From NCBI RefSeq assembly GCF_000801105.2, contig NC_079517.1, forward strand, positions 12,338,001 to 12,402,000: DNA of 64,000 nt, in the 5' to 3' direction. A model generated the notes under the pieces. It worked only from the letters and a program-made list of their open reading frames with translations, did not search any database and had not been told where the DNA came from. Positions 1 to 10,915 of the stretch are shown here, piece by piece. A program made the position numbers and the translations under genes. Within the stretch, counting starts at the first letter, position 1. Every line of letters begins with the position of its first letter. This DNA comes from Raphanus sativus. Lineage: Eukaryota; Streptophyta; Magnoliopsida; Brassicales; Brassicaceae.

Positions 1-330
1 CTATAAGCATACCAAGACTCACTTCTGCCATTAGAATCCCTCAAGATTTCTACAGGAAAAATGTTCAAACTTCAGATGATAACTAACATACCCATGACTA
101 ACTAAACTATCTACAGATATAGCTTCGTCGGAGAAAGAAAACAAATATTAGTGTTCTATTGAGGAAATTCGTCGAGCAGGTGGTGAGCAATGAAGCAAAA
201 AAAAAAATAGAACAAAAAAAGAATTAAGAAACAAAATTTTAAAAGCCAACCCTTGAAGGAAGACACGATTCTAAGTACGAAAAAACTTACTTGGATTGAA
301 TTAGTCAAAATTAAATTTGCAAAGAGACTC

Positions 331-385
331 ACCTGTTAGAGACGATGGAAGGAGAGAAGCCAGCAGAGCGCATACTAGCATTTAG
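331..385 (-). other. Possible 5' exon and splice donor of a minus-strand gene leaving the window
   Basis: On the minus strand the sequence reads CTAACAG|GTGAGTCTC, a near-consensus splice donor (GT at 332-331), preceded by pyrimidine-rich leader-like sequence. The rest of the gene would lie to the left of the window. By my recollection of A. thaliana synteny the left neighbour of eIF2A here is the APC13/BONSAI gene, but no APC13 coding sequence is visible. The stretch 1-330 otherwise shows only AT-rich DNA. 390-500 holds several CGGTTNGGTT-type motifs, a dispersed repeat type common in crucifer spacers. Confidence 0.25.
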
Positions 386-652
386 GCTTAGGTTAGTTCG
401 GTTTGAATAAATCGGTTTTGGTTAGTTCGGTTAGCACTAAAGTCACCGTACTGGACCGAACAAAAATTCGGTTAGGATGAATCGGGTTTTCGGTTAATTT
501 ATCCTTTAAATAAGGTTACCTTCCGGCTCACTAAGAGGGTTTCTAAAGTCTTCGTTAAACTTTAAACTTAGGGTATCTATCTATCTCATCACACGGTGCA
601 GAGCTAAGCCGGCCACAACAGCCACCGATCACTCTCTCCACCCATCGTTTCA

Positions 653-885
653 GGTACCTTCTTCTTCTTCTTCTCCAGATTTTCTCCATTCTCACGCTCA
701 CCTGGAGAAGTTGTTGTATAAAAAGGTGGTTCCTTTATTAATCTCAATCCATTTCGTCGATCCAGTAGAGTTAATTTAGTGATTTACCTCGCGATTCATG
801 TCTGCAAACAGCTCAAATTCGATTACCTGACAATGGTTTCAGTATAAATCTTAAAGCTTTCTGTTGAATTGATGCATTGATTTAG
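653..885 (+). other. 5'-UTR intron of the eIF2A-like gene
   Basis: A leader-like segment ending CATCGTTTCAG is followed by GTACCTTC (donor at 653). The stretch is pyrimidine-rich and ends with GATTTAG at 885, 18 bases before the start codon at 904. This is the usual position of a plant 5'-UTR intron. No transcript evidence is available here. Confidence 0.5.
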
Positions 886-903
886 GTCTCTCAAGTGAAG
901 CAA

Positions 904-3747
904 ATGAGTTCTTCACCATCGTTGGAGATTTTAGGTACACACATCTCTCAAACTCTATTTGAGGTATAATCACAGAGAGGTTACTTTTATCTAAAGCCAC
1001 TTCCTTTTTGTTTGTTTGTAGTTAGAGACGCTGAAGGTTTCGTTGTGTGGAACGGTCCTCCTTTTAGTAGTAGCAACGGTCAACCAGCTCCCAAGAATGA
1101 GCGTGTGTCATGCTCTAGCACCAAGTTCAGCCTCGATGGATCCAAGTTCATGGCCGTTAAATCTGATGGAACCATCAGTATCTACGATTCCGCCAGCTTG
1201 AGTGAAGTTCGGTCGTTCGCGGTAGCTAATGTCACGGCTACTGAGATATCTCCGTGCGGGACTTATCTACAGACCTTTCAGAAGGCCACCACTCCCCAGG
1301 AGAAGAACGTCTCCCTTTGGAATACTGACACTGGAGATCTTGCGCATAGTCTTTACCAAAAGTCCATTACTAAAACCACTTGGTAAGCTGCTCTCTTTAG
1401 TGCTTACTAATTGTATTTGTGATGATGCCTATTATACTGCTTTTTAAATGATATGTTATGTTATTGCTGTATAGGCCATCGATTCGCTTCTCTCCTGATG
1501 AGTCTTCCGCGTGCCGTTTAGCTACAAATGAGGTGCAGTTCTTCGACTCCAAAGATTTCTCTAAAGGAATAACATCCCGGATCAGAGTTCCTGGCGTAGC
1601 TGCGTTTGAGCTTTCCAAAACCCCAGCTTCCCATGTTGCTGTCTTTGTTTTAGAAGTGAAGGTGCTCTTCATTGCTTGTGCTATACTTTGTATTCTAGTG
1701 CAATAAGTTATCTTTTTTTTTTTTTTCTGTCTGAAAGCTGTATAATTGTTTCATTCGTGGATAAGCTACTCTGACATGTTAATGCTTATTACATAAATAG
1801 GGGAGTCCAGGTAGTGTCCAGATATTTGGTTGTGGGAAAGATGCTGAGAGTCAGCCAAGTGCTAGACGGAGCTTCTTCCGGTGTTCCTCTGTGCAGTTTA
1901 GCTGGAATCATGGTTCCACTGGACTCCTGGTGGTTGTACAATCAGATGTTGACAAGACCAACAAAAGTTATTACGGGGAAACGAAGCTACACTACCTTAC
2001 CGTAGATGGCACACATGAAGGCCTTGTTCCATTACGTACGTCCTAAGCTTTTGTATATCTCTGCTCTCTTGTTGTTTTTGATAGTACTGACTTTCTGGTA
2101 CTTTGACAGGTAAAGAGGGACCGGTTCATGATGTTCAGTGGTCCTTCTCGGGTTCAGAGTTCGCAGTTGTATATGGCTGTATCCTTTATTTCATTAGCTA
2201 TAAGGACTTATCTGTTTTACCTTAATGTTTTCTTGTGCATGTGACATGTTAGTATCTTTGTGTTCATGTTAAGAGATTATTTTTCTTCTATATGTTTCTT
2301 CTTGAATTCGTCTCTTTGAACTTTTTTTTCCTTAAGTGTGTCTTCAGTTATGCCTGCTTGTGTGACAATCTTTGACAAGAAGTGCAAACCTTTGATGGAA
2401 CTTGGCGAAGGTCCTTATAACACTCTTCGATGGAATCCAAAAGGGAGAAGTACGGTTCTCTTCCTCATCCCTATATTCTTTTATCTTTCATTTTAAATTG
2501 AGTGTTCGTGTCCGAGCATAGTTGGTAACTTTCAATCGATTCTACAGTTTTATGTGTGGCTGGATTCGGTAACTTACCTGGTGATATGGTAAATAACGAT
2601 CCCTCCTGCTCTTCAAATTATATATTGTCCACATGATCTTCTCTACATGGTTGCTCAATGGATCTAGTTACACATTTCAGACATTCTGGGACGTTGTCAG
2701 TAAGAAGCAACTAGGAAGTAATAAAGCCGAGTGGTCTGTAGTAAGTGAATGGTCTCCTGATGGGCGTTATTTCCTTACTGCCTCAACAGCACCAAGACGT
2801 CAAATCGACAATGGGTATGTTAAACTACCTTGCCACAATATTGAACCCCGTGATATCGCACTGATATGGAATGTTTTGTGTTATCTATCCTCTTTGTTCT
2901 GACTGAAGGATTAAAATCTTCAACTATGACGGAAAGCGTTATTTCAAGAAGATGTTTGAGAGACTGTACCAGGTATATCTCTTAACAGCTTTGGCTATCA
3001 TGACTACAAGTTGTGTTACTAAACTTTTGACATGGTTATTTACCTACAGGTTGAATGGAAACCGGAGTCTCCAGAGAGGTTCGATGAGATAAGTGAGCTT
3101 CTCAAGTCAGTTGAATCATTGAAACTCGAAGGGGGCAAATCGCAAGGTCCGAGTCTCTCTTTTTTTTTTCTTTTTTTTTAACTCTTAAAACCTGTGTTGA
3201 TTGTAAGAAAGTTTTTGTAAAACTTATCTTGTTCTTAAATGATTCTTCTTTATTTTAGGACAAGGATCAGCTCAGAAGAAACCTGTTGTTTCCATCCCCA
3301 CCGTAAAAAAACCAGCTGCATATCAACCTCCTCATGCTAAGCACGCAGCTGCCATTCAAGCTGAGGTACTCGTAATGAACTTTTTCTATGATCTCACAAC
3401 TACACAGTCATGATTGTGGGACCTAGTTTATCCCAACCGGGTTTTAAATTGGTTCTGGCCTTAACTTCCCCCACTGTTACCGTTTTCCATTGAATATACT
3501 GGCTTCACATATCAAATGTCTGATAGTTTCATGATTTGCAATTGCAGTTGCTTGGAGTAAACCCAGCAGGGTAAGTCTGTTATCTTGCACTACATATATA
3601 ATCTTAGAAACCATCAATGGTTCTTTTGTTGATGGGTACTCTGTTGTTAAATACAGAGAGATGAGCAAGAACGCTCTTAGAAACAAGAAGAAGAGGGAGA
3701 ATAAGAAAGCGGCAGGGGCTGCTGCTTCTGGGTCTAATAACGCCTGA
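904..3747 (+). CDS. eIF2A: Eukaryotic translation initiation factor 2A (eIF2A), WD40-repeat protein
   Basis: Thirteen coding exons: 904-934, 1022-1382, 1475-1661, 1801-2035, 2110-2178, 2348-2449, 2548-2588, 2681-2814, 2909-2972, 3050-3146, 3259-3365, 3548-3570, 3657-3747. They sum to 1542 bases, that is 513 residues plus stop, with all junctions in frame. The start gives MSSSPSLEILVRDAEGF. The N-terminal beta-propeller blades carry the eIF2A hallmarks VVYGFMPA and GFGNLPGDM followed by W-D-V, and SPDGRYFLTAS. A Lys-rich tail (KNALRNKKKRENKKA) ends the protein. In eukaryotes eIF2A is a cytosolic factor linked to GTP-independent delivery of initiator tRNA. Intron 5 (2179-2347) has U12-type signals. 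The alternative of a generic WD40 protein is unlikely given the family-specific motifs. Confidence 0.93.
2179..2347 (+). other. U12-type (GT-AG) intron in the eIF2A gene
   Basis: The donor is GTATCCTTT, matching the U12 5' splice-site consensus, and the 3' part contains TTTTCCTTAAG shortly before TCTTCAG, matching the U12 branch-site consensus TTCCTTAAC closely. Splicing here joins Y-G to F-M-P-A, the conserved family motif, so the boundaries are fixed by the protein. No conventional GT donor nearby preserves the motif. Confidence 0.85.
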
Positions 3748-4152
3748 TTTAAGAAGTCACCCCAAGATATATTGTATTCAGTGGAGATTACAGTTTTGAG
3801 ATTATTGGATGGTAATGAAATATTCCCATAGAAGTGACAGAGAACGTTATGTTGATCGCTGTTTTTTCTTCTCAAACGGTTTTTTTTTATCAGCTATGTT
3901 AAATTTCATTTTGTGTTGGTATTAAGACTACTATTAATCTACCATGAGTGAAGCCAAATTATTGTACATTTGTACTGTTCACCAACTTGGTACGCATCAA
4001 GCATAGTCAGCACAAACACGAGAAGATGTATTTATAAATTCGAACCTCAAGGTTTGTCCAAAAACTTACATTGAGAAGATAAAAGAGGGCAGAGTAAGTT
4101 AATGATATGCACGAACACGAACTCTAAAATGTCATGATGATAGTGTCATATA
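3748..4152. other. Spacer: eIF2A 3' UTR and TIP3;1 upstream region
   Basis: No gene is seen here. The first roughly 200 bases are T-rich and likely the eIF2A 3' UTR. An open frame on the minus strand at 3477-3875 is antisense to the last eIF2A exons and is not supported as a gene. Confidence 0.5.
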
Positions 4153-4174
4153 CATGCAGTTTGAGCTACGTGTC
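4153..4174 (+). promoter_or_regulatory. RY motif plus ABRE-like element upstream of TIP3;1
   Basis: CATGCA at 4153-4158 is the RY element bound by B3 factors such as ABI3 and FUS3. ACGTGTC at 4168-4174 is an ABRE core. They sit about 145-165 bases before the TIP3;1 start codon. RY plus ABRE pairs are typical of seed-maturation promoters, which agrees with the known seed expression of TIP3 aquaporins. Binding is inferred. Confidence 0.5.
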
Positions 4175-4316
4175 TATCTCAGGATACTCAAGTCTCACAT
4201 CTGTCGTTCTATACTTCGATTTGGCTTCCTTTAAACTCTTTCTATCTCTGTCTCTCTCCTCCCACCTCTCTCTTTCTTCTTCGGAGATCTTGTTAATTCT
4301 GAGTGTTTTGGTTATA

Positions 4317-5317
4317 ATGGCAACATCAGCTCATAGAGCATACGCTTTTGGTAGAGCCGACGAGGCTACACACCCTGACTCTATTAGAGCCACGTTAGCT
4401 GAGTTCCTCTCCACTTTTGTCTTCGTCTTTGCAGCTGAAGGCTCTATCCTCTCTCTCGGTTCGTACACACACCCTTATGATAGTTATGATTCTATGTTTT
4501 TAGGTCTCTTACATATGTGATATAACTTGTGACTTGTGACTGTTGTGTATGTGTTTTTTCTTGTTAATCTCAGATAAGCTGTATTGGAGCCATGCAGCTC
4601 ATGCCGGGACAAACACACCCGGAGGACTGGTGTTAGTAGCGTTAGCTCATGCTTTTGCTCTGTTCGCTGCTGTTTCTGCAGCCATCAATGTCTCTGGTGG
4701 ACACGTTAACCCGGCCGTCACGTTTGGTGCTCTTATTGGTGGCAGACTTTCTGCAATCCGTGCCATCTATTACTGGATAGCTCAGCTTCTTGGAGCCATC
4801 CTCGCTTGTCTATTGCTAAGGCTTTCCACAAACGGCATGGTAAGACTAATTAATATCATATATTCTTTGTGATGTGAGCTAGTATATTGTGAAGCAATGG
4901 TTTAAGAGTTTTGTGTTCATGCAGAGACCAGTTGGTTTCCATGTAGCATCAGGTGTTGGTGCAGTTAATGGACTCATTTTAGAGATCATCTTAACATTTG
5001 GCTTAGTCTACGTTGTTTACTCGACTTTGATTGATCCAAAACGTGGAAGCCTTGGGGTTATAGGACCACTTGCGGTGGGACTCATAGTTGGGGCAAACAT
5101 CTTGGTGGGTGGACCGTTCTCTGGTGCGTCAATGAATCCAGCTAGAGCCTTTGGTCCAGCATTGGTTGGATGGAGATGGGATGACCATTGGATCTATTGG
5201 GTCGGACCATTCATCGGTGGTGCTTTGGCCGCTCTTATATATGAGTACATGGTCATACCTACCGAGCCACCTACTACGCACCCCACCCACCAGCCTTTAG
5301 CTCCTGAAGATTACTAG
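4317..5317 (+). CDS. TIP3;1: Tonoplast intrinsic protein 3;1 (alpha-TIP aquaporin)
   Basis: Three exons, 4317-4458, 4574-4839 and 4925-5317, give 801 bases, 266 residues plus stop. TIP3;1 is a water channel of protein-storage-vacuole membranes in seeds. Both aquaporin NPA boxes are present: [12 protein letters not shown] near residue 90 and [13 protein letters not shown] near residue 205. There are six hydrophobic membrane segments. The N terminus ([20 protein letters not shown]) and the C terminus ending LAPEDY are those of alpha-TIPs. The start chosen is the first in-frame ATG that gives the family N terminus; the longer open frame beginning at 4134 is leader. It lies about 570 bases downstream of eIF2A on the same strand. 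I see no lesions. Confidence 0.95.
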
Positions 5318-5815
5318 ATGAGAGTTTCCTTTTAGTTTGGATGCTTCTTTGTCCCAAACTTTCTTTGTATGTGTGAAATCACTTTGCATAGAATCTTTGT
5401 TTTGATGCTACTCTTTGTTTGTTGTAATAATAAGAATAAAGAAAGATTTGACAATGAGATATTTTGGTATTTTCACCAATGTATATGGATACAAGTAACA
5501 GTATCTAAGCTAAATTGTTGTTTAGTTTTAATCTGAAAAAGATTCTTGTGTAATGTGCTTCTAGCAACAGATGCTTCACAACACAGTCCTTCCTTGCTTT
5601 TGTTGTTGCTATCATGTTTCCACCACATTATCTACAGAACTTGAATCCGTTAAACAAAACATAATGGTTCTTGTTTATACATAACTAAGCAGTGATAGAT
5701 CATACAAACCTTGAAAAGAGGAAGAGAAAGTTACATGTCATCAAATCTATCTTGTTCAAATCTATCTTGTTCTTGCTCGGATATCTAGTCCATCAAACAA
5801 TCCCACTTATCAAAC
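5318..5815. other. TIP3;1 3' UTR and spacer
   Basis: AT-rich sequence with AATAA-type polyadenylation signals near 5425-5440 (AATAATAAGAATAAAG). A short local duplication of ATCTATCTTGTTC occurs at 5744-5775. No gene was recognised. Confidence 0.4.
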
Positions 5816-6311
5816 TAATAGTTCAAGAATTGTACTGGCTGACGATTGCTTGCTTACCAAGCAACAGTCATCCAACTTGCACGAGACATATTGAACCATC
5901 TGGATCAAAAACCCAATCTTCAGAGACAGCATCCCATGTTTTGCTTGAATCATTTCTCATAGATCTTGAAAACAACTTCTTGCTCTCACTATCACTACAA
6001 CATTCACTACTCTCAGATTAAACCACTTCATTCTGGTTGCAGTAACACAAACCATGTCCTAAACATCTAGAGATCTGTCCTGAACATTTTCATTGTCAAA
6101 CCACAAATACAACTGATTCATAATGAAGCTAACCTGGACAATACAATGGTTTGTTAGTGTTGATATGAATGACAGATAGGTAAGAAACAAAGTATTGCAT
6201 AATGGTTTCTCCATTGTTTAAATCGGCTTGTGATCCAAAGCCATACGCACTAATCTTGTCGTAGCAAACTCATAGATCACCAAGCTTGAAATACTCTATC
6301 ATAGCATTGTC
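5816..6311 (-). pseudogene. Decayed DUF789-family gene fragment
   Basis: On the minus strand, 6311 down to about 6135 translates to a segment containing SAYGFGSQADLNNGETIMQY and YLSVIHINTNKP. This is the DUF789 signature (D-L-W..., SAYG-G, QYYVPYLSGIQ). The expected Trp after G-D-L is a TGA stop here. A putative donor (CCAG|GTTAGC) follows. About 90 bases further on, a second open segment reads RNDSSKTWDAVSEDWVFDPD and stops. No N terminus and no conserved C-terminal half are present, so this is a relic. By recollection a DUF789 gene (At1g73210) lies between TIP3;1 and NAC-beta in A. thaliana, on which basis this is probably its remnant. DUF789 proteins have no established function. Confidence 0.6.
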
Positions 6312-7225
6312 TTGTTGATGCCACAAATGAAAAAAGATACTCAACAGACTATTTGAATAGAAGAAAACTCAGTTGGCTTTTAATATTGTCGGCAACTACA
6401 TAATAAAAGAAAGTTAATATTGTCGGTAACCACATAATTCTCGAGACCATTGGCGTTTACGTTGCCCAATTACATTGAGAATAATATAATTTATTGATTA
6501 TGTGAGATAATCTCATTCTTTTTTTTTGTCAACGAAAATTCATTCTTATAACTGAAGTATAATAACAGATATCTTAGCAGATACTTTAGTATTTTTAATA
6601 ATATTTTAAATAATTAGAAACATTTTTCACGTCACAAATTCATGTAGTCTAAAAAATTTAAGAACTTATGAGTAAAATTAGGTTTAGATTACGTGGAATT
6701 ACACAATTCCAATAACTAGCTGATAATGCAATGTGATTAACACTAGTTTATCCTATATATAACTGTAATCAAGCTGTATACATCATTTCAAGCAACTTCA
6801 CAACAACATGATCTTTAGTTTTGAGACCAACATGAACTTAGTAGTATTCATTAGCATCGTATATAACTATTGATTAACAAGTATTTAACAATGGATCTCT
6901 TCTTAATCAATAATCACAGACAAGAAAAACATGATTAACGAATAAGACAAACCTCTAATGACACGGTTCTTAATGATATGGTTCAGACCAAATCTCACAG
7001 TAGTTAGCTATAGGATTAATGATTATAATATACTTATTTTAACTATAGAAATTCTGTCACAAGTTTTCACGTGTAATATGTAATCCAAGCAAGCAATGAT
7101 GTGACAATAAAGTTTTTTTCTCATACTATTTTTTTTTCTCATACTAAGTTTTCCCTACTGCACAACTATCGACTATTGTCAACTTTATCTGAAAATAATC
7201 ACTGACAAATATTACAAGTTTTATG
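6312..7225. other. Gene-free AT-rich spacer
   Basis: No open frame, RNA gene or clear transposon end was found. A short near-repeat (TAATATTGTCGGCAACTACATAAT and TAATATTGTCGGTAACCACATAAT type) occurs at about 6381-6437. Confidence 0.4.
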
Positions 7226-7489
7226 TTGTTATACGGGATTCGGCCAAACAAAACCTCAACTTTGCACGAATTGCCAAAACAAACATGAACTTTTGGGCTG
7301 GCCAAAAAAACACTAAACTTTCATTGACTTTCTAATTAATTAACAATGTTTTCGTTGACTTGACAATTTAGCACGCCGTCAGTTAACTTAACATACGTCG
7401 TTTATTGTTGGCGTTAAAGTAAAACGACGTCGTTTCAAATGAGATGAAACGACGTCGTTTTATATGATTTGAAAAATAAAAACAAGTAG

Positions 7490-7563
7490 CCCCCTGGATT
7501 CGAACACAGGTTGGGTAAGACATATGACAAGGTGTTTTACCACTGGGCTAGTGGCACTTTCAA
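7490..7563 (-). other. tRNA-like pol III unit in the left arm of the foldback element
   Basis: Read on the minus strand: TAGCCCAGTGGTA matches the pol III A box, and about 35 bases on, TGTTCGAATCC matches the B box (GGTTCGANTCC) at 10 of 11 positions. A T-rich run follows, like a pol III terminator. It does not fold into a convincing full tRNA by eye, so it is called tRNA-like rather than a tRNA gene. Confidence 0.55.
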
Positions 7564-8003
7564 TGTACTTACTAACATATTTAATGTTATTTGGTACTCA
7601 TTGAATATAAATTTTTTTTCTAAAACCTTAAAAATATCTTTGAAATTTCAAAAAATTGAAAAAAGAAATACTTTAATAAAATTAATTTTGAAATTAAAAT
7701 GAAAAAAAAATTCTTAAAAAAAATAAAAATCTTTAAAATTCAATATCTAGCTTAAAAATCGAAATTAAAAAAATTATTTTATAAAAAAAAATTAAATTTC
7801 GATTTTAAGCTGGATATTGAATTTTTTAATTTTTATCTTTTAAGAAAAAAAAATTATTTTTTCATTTTAATTTCAAAATTAATTTTATAAAAATATTCCT
7901 TTTTCAATTTTAAAATTTTAAAGATATTTTTAGGTTTTTAGAAAAAAAATTATATTCAATGAGTACCAAATAAAATTAAATATGTTATTAAGTACATTGA
8001 AAG

Positions 8004-8077
8004 TGCCACTAGCCCAGTGGTAAAACACCGTGTCATATGTCCTACCCAACCTGAGTTCGAATCCAGGAGGCTACTTG
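8004..8077 (+). other. tRNA-like pol III unit in the right arm of the foldback element
   Basis: A box TAGCCCAGTGGTA at 8010-8022, B box AGTTCGAATCC at about 8054-8064, then CTACTTG and TTTTT as a possible terminator. It is the inverted partner of the left-arm unit with a few substitutions. The two units would transcribe away from the centre of the element. Confidence 0.55.
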
Positions 8078-8335
8078 TTTTTATTTTTCAAATCATATAA
8101 AACGACGTCGTTTCATCTCATTTGATACGACGTCGTTTTACTTTAACGACAACAAGAAACGACGTATGTTAAGTTAACTGACGGCGTGCTAAATTGGCAA
8201 GTCAACGAAAACATTGCTAATTAATTAGAAAGTCAATGAAAGTTTAGTGTTTTCTTGGTCAGCCCAAAAATTCATGTTTGTTTTGGCAATTCGTGCAAAG
8301 TTGAGGTTTTGTTTGGCCGAATTCCCGTTGTTATA

Positions 8336-9004
8336 CATCACCATGATTAAAAACTAAGACATGATGTTGATCGGAGAGTGAGTTGAGGGAGACAAACCAA
8401 ACAATAGTAGTTTTTAATATTATTAGCCGAAAATGAAGACCATAATTACCCCTAGTTCTAGGATTTCCAAGAGAAGAAGAGACCTTTCCAAAACTTCGTT
8501 TATTAGAGATTTGTTTTTAGAATGAGAAATATAATTCCAAATGGTTTTAAAATATAATTGAGAATTAAGAGATCAATTTTTCCAAATCAAGGATTTCAAG
8601 AAAAGAAAAAGAAAATATATTACCTTGAGAAGAGAGAGTGAAAGAGGTTTATGAGAGATTTAATCTTTATCCTCTGTTTCAATCTCTCTGTTCTAATTTG
8701 AGATCTTTATCCTTAAACTCAAGTCTACCAAAATTAATAAAAACTATAAAAATTTAATAGTTTCTCGTACTCTCTCTCTCTCGTTAATATATATAGACTT
8801 ATTTCCAATAACACTTTCTTTCTTTAAAATGGATTCTGAAAAAAAATCTAAATTATCATGTTCATCTCCATAAAATTCTCTTAAATACCAAAGATTTAAA
8901 AACTCAGAACTTTTGAATTGAGGGACTATAAAGAAAAGTGAGAAGTAGTAAGCTCTAGAATAGGATAACGTTAATACAATACTAATAAATATTCTTGCAA
9001 ATAT
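8336..9004. other. Spacer downstream of F-box gene 1, duplicated at 11620-12260
   Basis: This AT-rich stretch resembles 11620-12260, for example GAGAATTAAGAGATCAATTT at about 8560 and at about 11775, and AATAGGATAACGTTAATACA just before both F-box 3' ends. The F-box duplication therefore included its 3' flank. No gene was seen. Confidence 0.6.
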
Positions 9005-10764
9005 TTATACACACACGGTTCGTGGAGTAATCTTTAAAACGTTCAGGAGCCGCTTTCCTTGACCACGAGTTCTGACATTTTTGTTGCCAGTGAACGTTGG
9101 AACCATTCGAAGCAGCTTTTCGTACTCTGTTGCATTAAGGTAACCACCCAACCTTAAAACCACCGTATCTACTGCCTTTGAGTGTTGCAGCACAAGTTTT
9201 ATGAAGGAAACCACATGTTTTGACTTTGCTCGCGTAGCAACAACACAGTGTGAATAGGTCTGCTTTGTCGTTGGAAAGTCCCCATATTCCAATCTCCAGC
9301 ATCCATCAGGATTCAAGCCTTGCTTACGCAAGTGTCTGTTAAACTCCGCATCCTGAAGAGAGAGTAACAAAAAGAATGTTCAAGTAAACTATGAAAACCG
9401 ATGTCCAATTCTACAATATAACTCTGTCATAACACACACACACACGCACATAACTGTCACTACTCAGTAAATAGTTATTATTAAACATAAAAAGAGGGGT
9501 TCATCGTAAAAAAAAGAAGAAGAAGAAGATACCGGTATGCCTCTATAAGATATTGTGTTAAGTGTTATCTTCTGTAATCCAGGTGAGTTTTGTAGCAGCC
9601 TTGCTAAGGAAGGAATAACAGAGCGAACAACCATCGTTGTAACAGTCAAAGATTTAGCCTGGAGTTGGGGAAAAGGAAGACCACAAAGCTCGGCAACAGA
9701 TAGAAGCTAACAAAAGAAAGAGAGAGAATTAGAATGCCACAGCGAAAACTGTTTTTACCAATGTGTGCAGACTCTGCAACCAAACCAGATAAGGTGGAAA
9801 ATATTACCTGAAGGACGATTGGTCCAATAGTAAGATTCTCTACGTTTTGCAACTTTTGTAGCATCTTTAGCACCATATCTTGATGAAAACCATCACCCCT
9901 CGTTGTTTCTCCGACATAGTTTAGGCTGAAATAAGCATCGGTTAAAGAGGAGACATCCACTAATGTACATGGTTCAAGAGACCCAATCAATTTCAAATAT
10001 TGGATGTGTGGTGCTACAATCTTTAATGTTCCGAAGTATGGACCAAAAACTATCTCCAACCTTGTCAGCTTGGGTGAGTTGCTCAGATCAAGATGACCAA
10101 GTTTTGGACAGTTAATCAATACCAGGCTTTCAAGCATTGGACAACCAGAGAGGATATTAGCTAGGGATTCATCGGGCAGACTGAAACATTCCAGAGACAA
10201 GTTCCTCAACGATGTCCAAACGACCGTAGGTTTGGGAATCATGTTGCGATAATCATAGCTGCCACGATGACCTAAAGCCAATCTGAGCTGCTTTACAGAG
10301 GAATTGGTAAAGAAAAGATCTGGAAGCACATTATCGGAACCGATAATGACGAGAGAGATTTTGTCAGCCTCCCGGGACAGAGCGAGCTCGATCCAGCTAT
10401 TAACATGTGATGATGAAGTTAAAGAGGAGTTATTAGGATTGAAGGTAACATGGATATGGAAACTCGTGAGTTTGGGAGCCGTGAAGAAGCTAGCTAGGGT
10501 TTTGCTTATGGAAACAGGATGATGATCCCATGTGTGGCAATGAAAGGAGAGAGAAGGGGTTTCGCGCCATACATGCTTCCATCGTTTGGACAAGGCGGAG
10601 GTTCTGACTGCGTACTCTGTCGGAATGTAGGAGAGGATGTGTTGGAGGACCTCGTCCGGTAGTGAGCTGATGAAATCTGAACCGCCGTTTGAACGGGAGC
10701 GGTGGCTAGGGCTTCTTACGGTGGTCGAGATTCCGTTACTCTCACTTTCGACCCTCTTCGTCAT
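9005..10764 (-). CDS. F-box/LRR-repeat protein (F-box/RNI family), copy 1
   Basis: Three exons on the minus strand, 10764-9808, 9706-9533 and 9352-9005, sum to 1479 bases, 492 residues plus stop, all in frame. The N-terminal F-box begins near residue 32 (DFISSLPDEVLQHILSYIPT) and ends with the usual SKRWKHVWRETPSLSF. Leucine-rich repeats follow, with LRNLSLECFSLPDESLANIL and a C-L-E-S-L type strand. The third exon (residues 378-492) resembles the C-terminal region of plant F-box/RNI proteins. Such proteins are SCF ubiquitin-ligase substrate receptors that bind SKP1/ASK through the F-box; the substrate is unknown. The family expands rapidly in Brassicaceae. A second, broken copy lies next door. 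Confidence 0.85.
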
Positions 10765-10915
10765 ACTGTATTTTTCTTTTTCACAATTGATGAGTAAATT
10801 TTCTAGGGTTATATAACGCGAAAATCAAAAGAAAAAGAGGATTATCTTTTTTTTTTCGCAACAAAGAGGATTATCTATGTTGGGTTTAGAACCGAACCGG
10901 ATAAAAACTCTTTTA
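10765..10915. other. Upstream region of F-box gene 1
   Basis: Short AT-rich leader and promoter sequence. Nothing specific was recognised. Confidence 0.3.

Larger units (their letters stand above)
7226..8335. mobile_element. Foldback (long inverted-repeat) DNA transposon with 8-bp target duplication
   Basis: The two halves are near-complete inverted copies. 7234 onward (CGGGATTCGGCCAAACAAAA) is the reverse complement of the sequence ending at 8327, and the similarity continues to an AT-rich centre near 7770. Total length is about 1094 bases with arms of roughly 540. The direct repeat TTGTTATA flanks it at 7226-7233 and 8328-8335, an 8-bp target duplication (9 bp if the adjoining G is counted). 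This suits hAT or Mutator-like foldback elements. No transposase is encoded, so it is non-autonomous. Each arm carries the palindrome AAACGACGTCGTTT twice and a tRNA-like unit. The arms have diverged, so insertion is not very recent. Confidence 0.85.

Noticed and set aside
1397..1672. Minus-strand open frame over eIF2A exon 3
   Set aside because: Antisense shadow of a well-supported spliced gene; no domain.
5692..6021. Plus-strand 109-codon open frame
   Set aside because: Antisense to the DUF789 relic; no recognisable domain or promoter.
8004..8077. Genuine tRNA gene
   Set aside because: A and B boxes are present, but acceptor and anticodon stems do not pair convincingly and the sequence is part of a repeated transposon arm.
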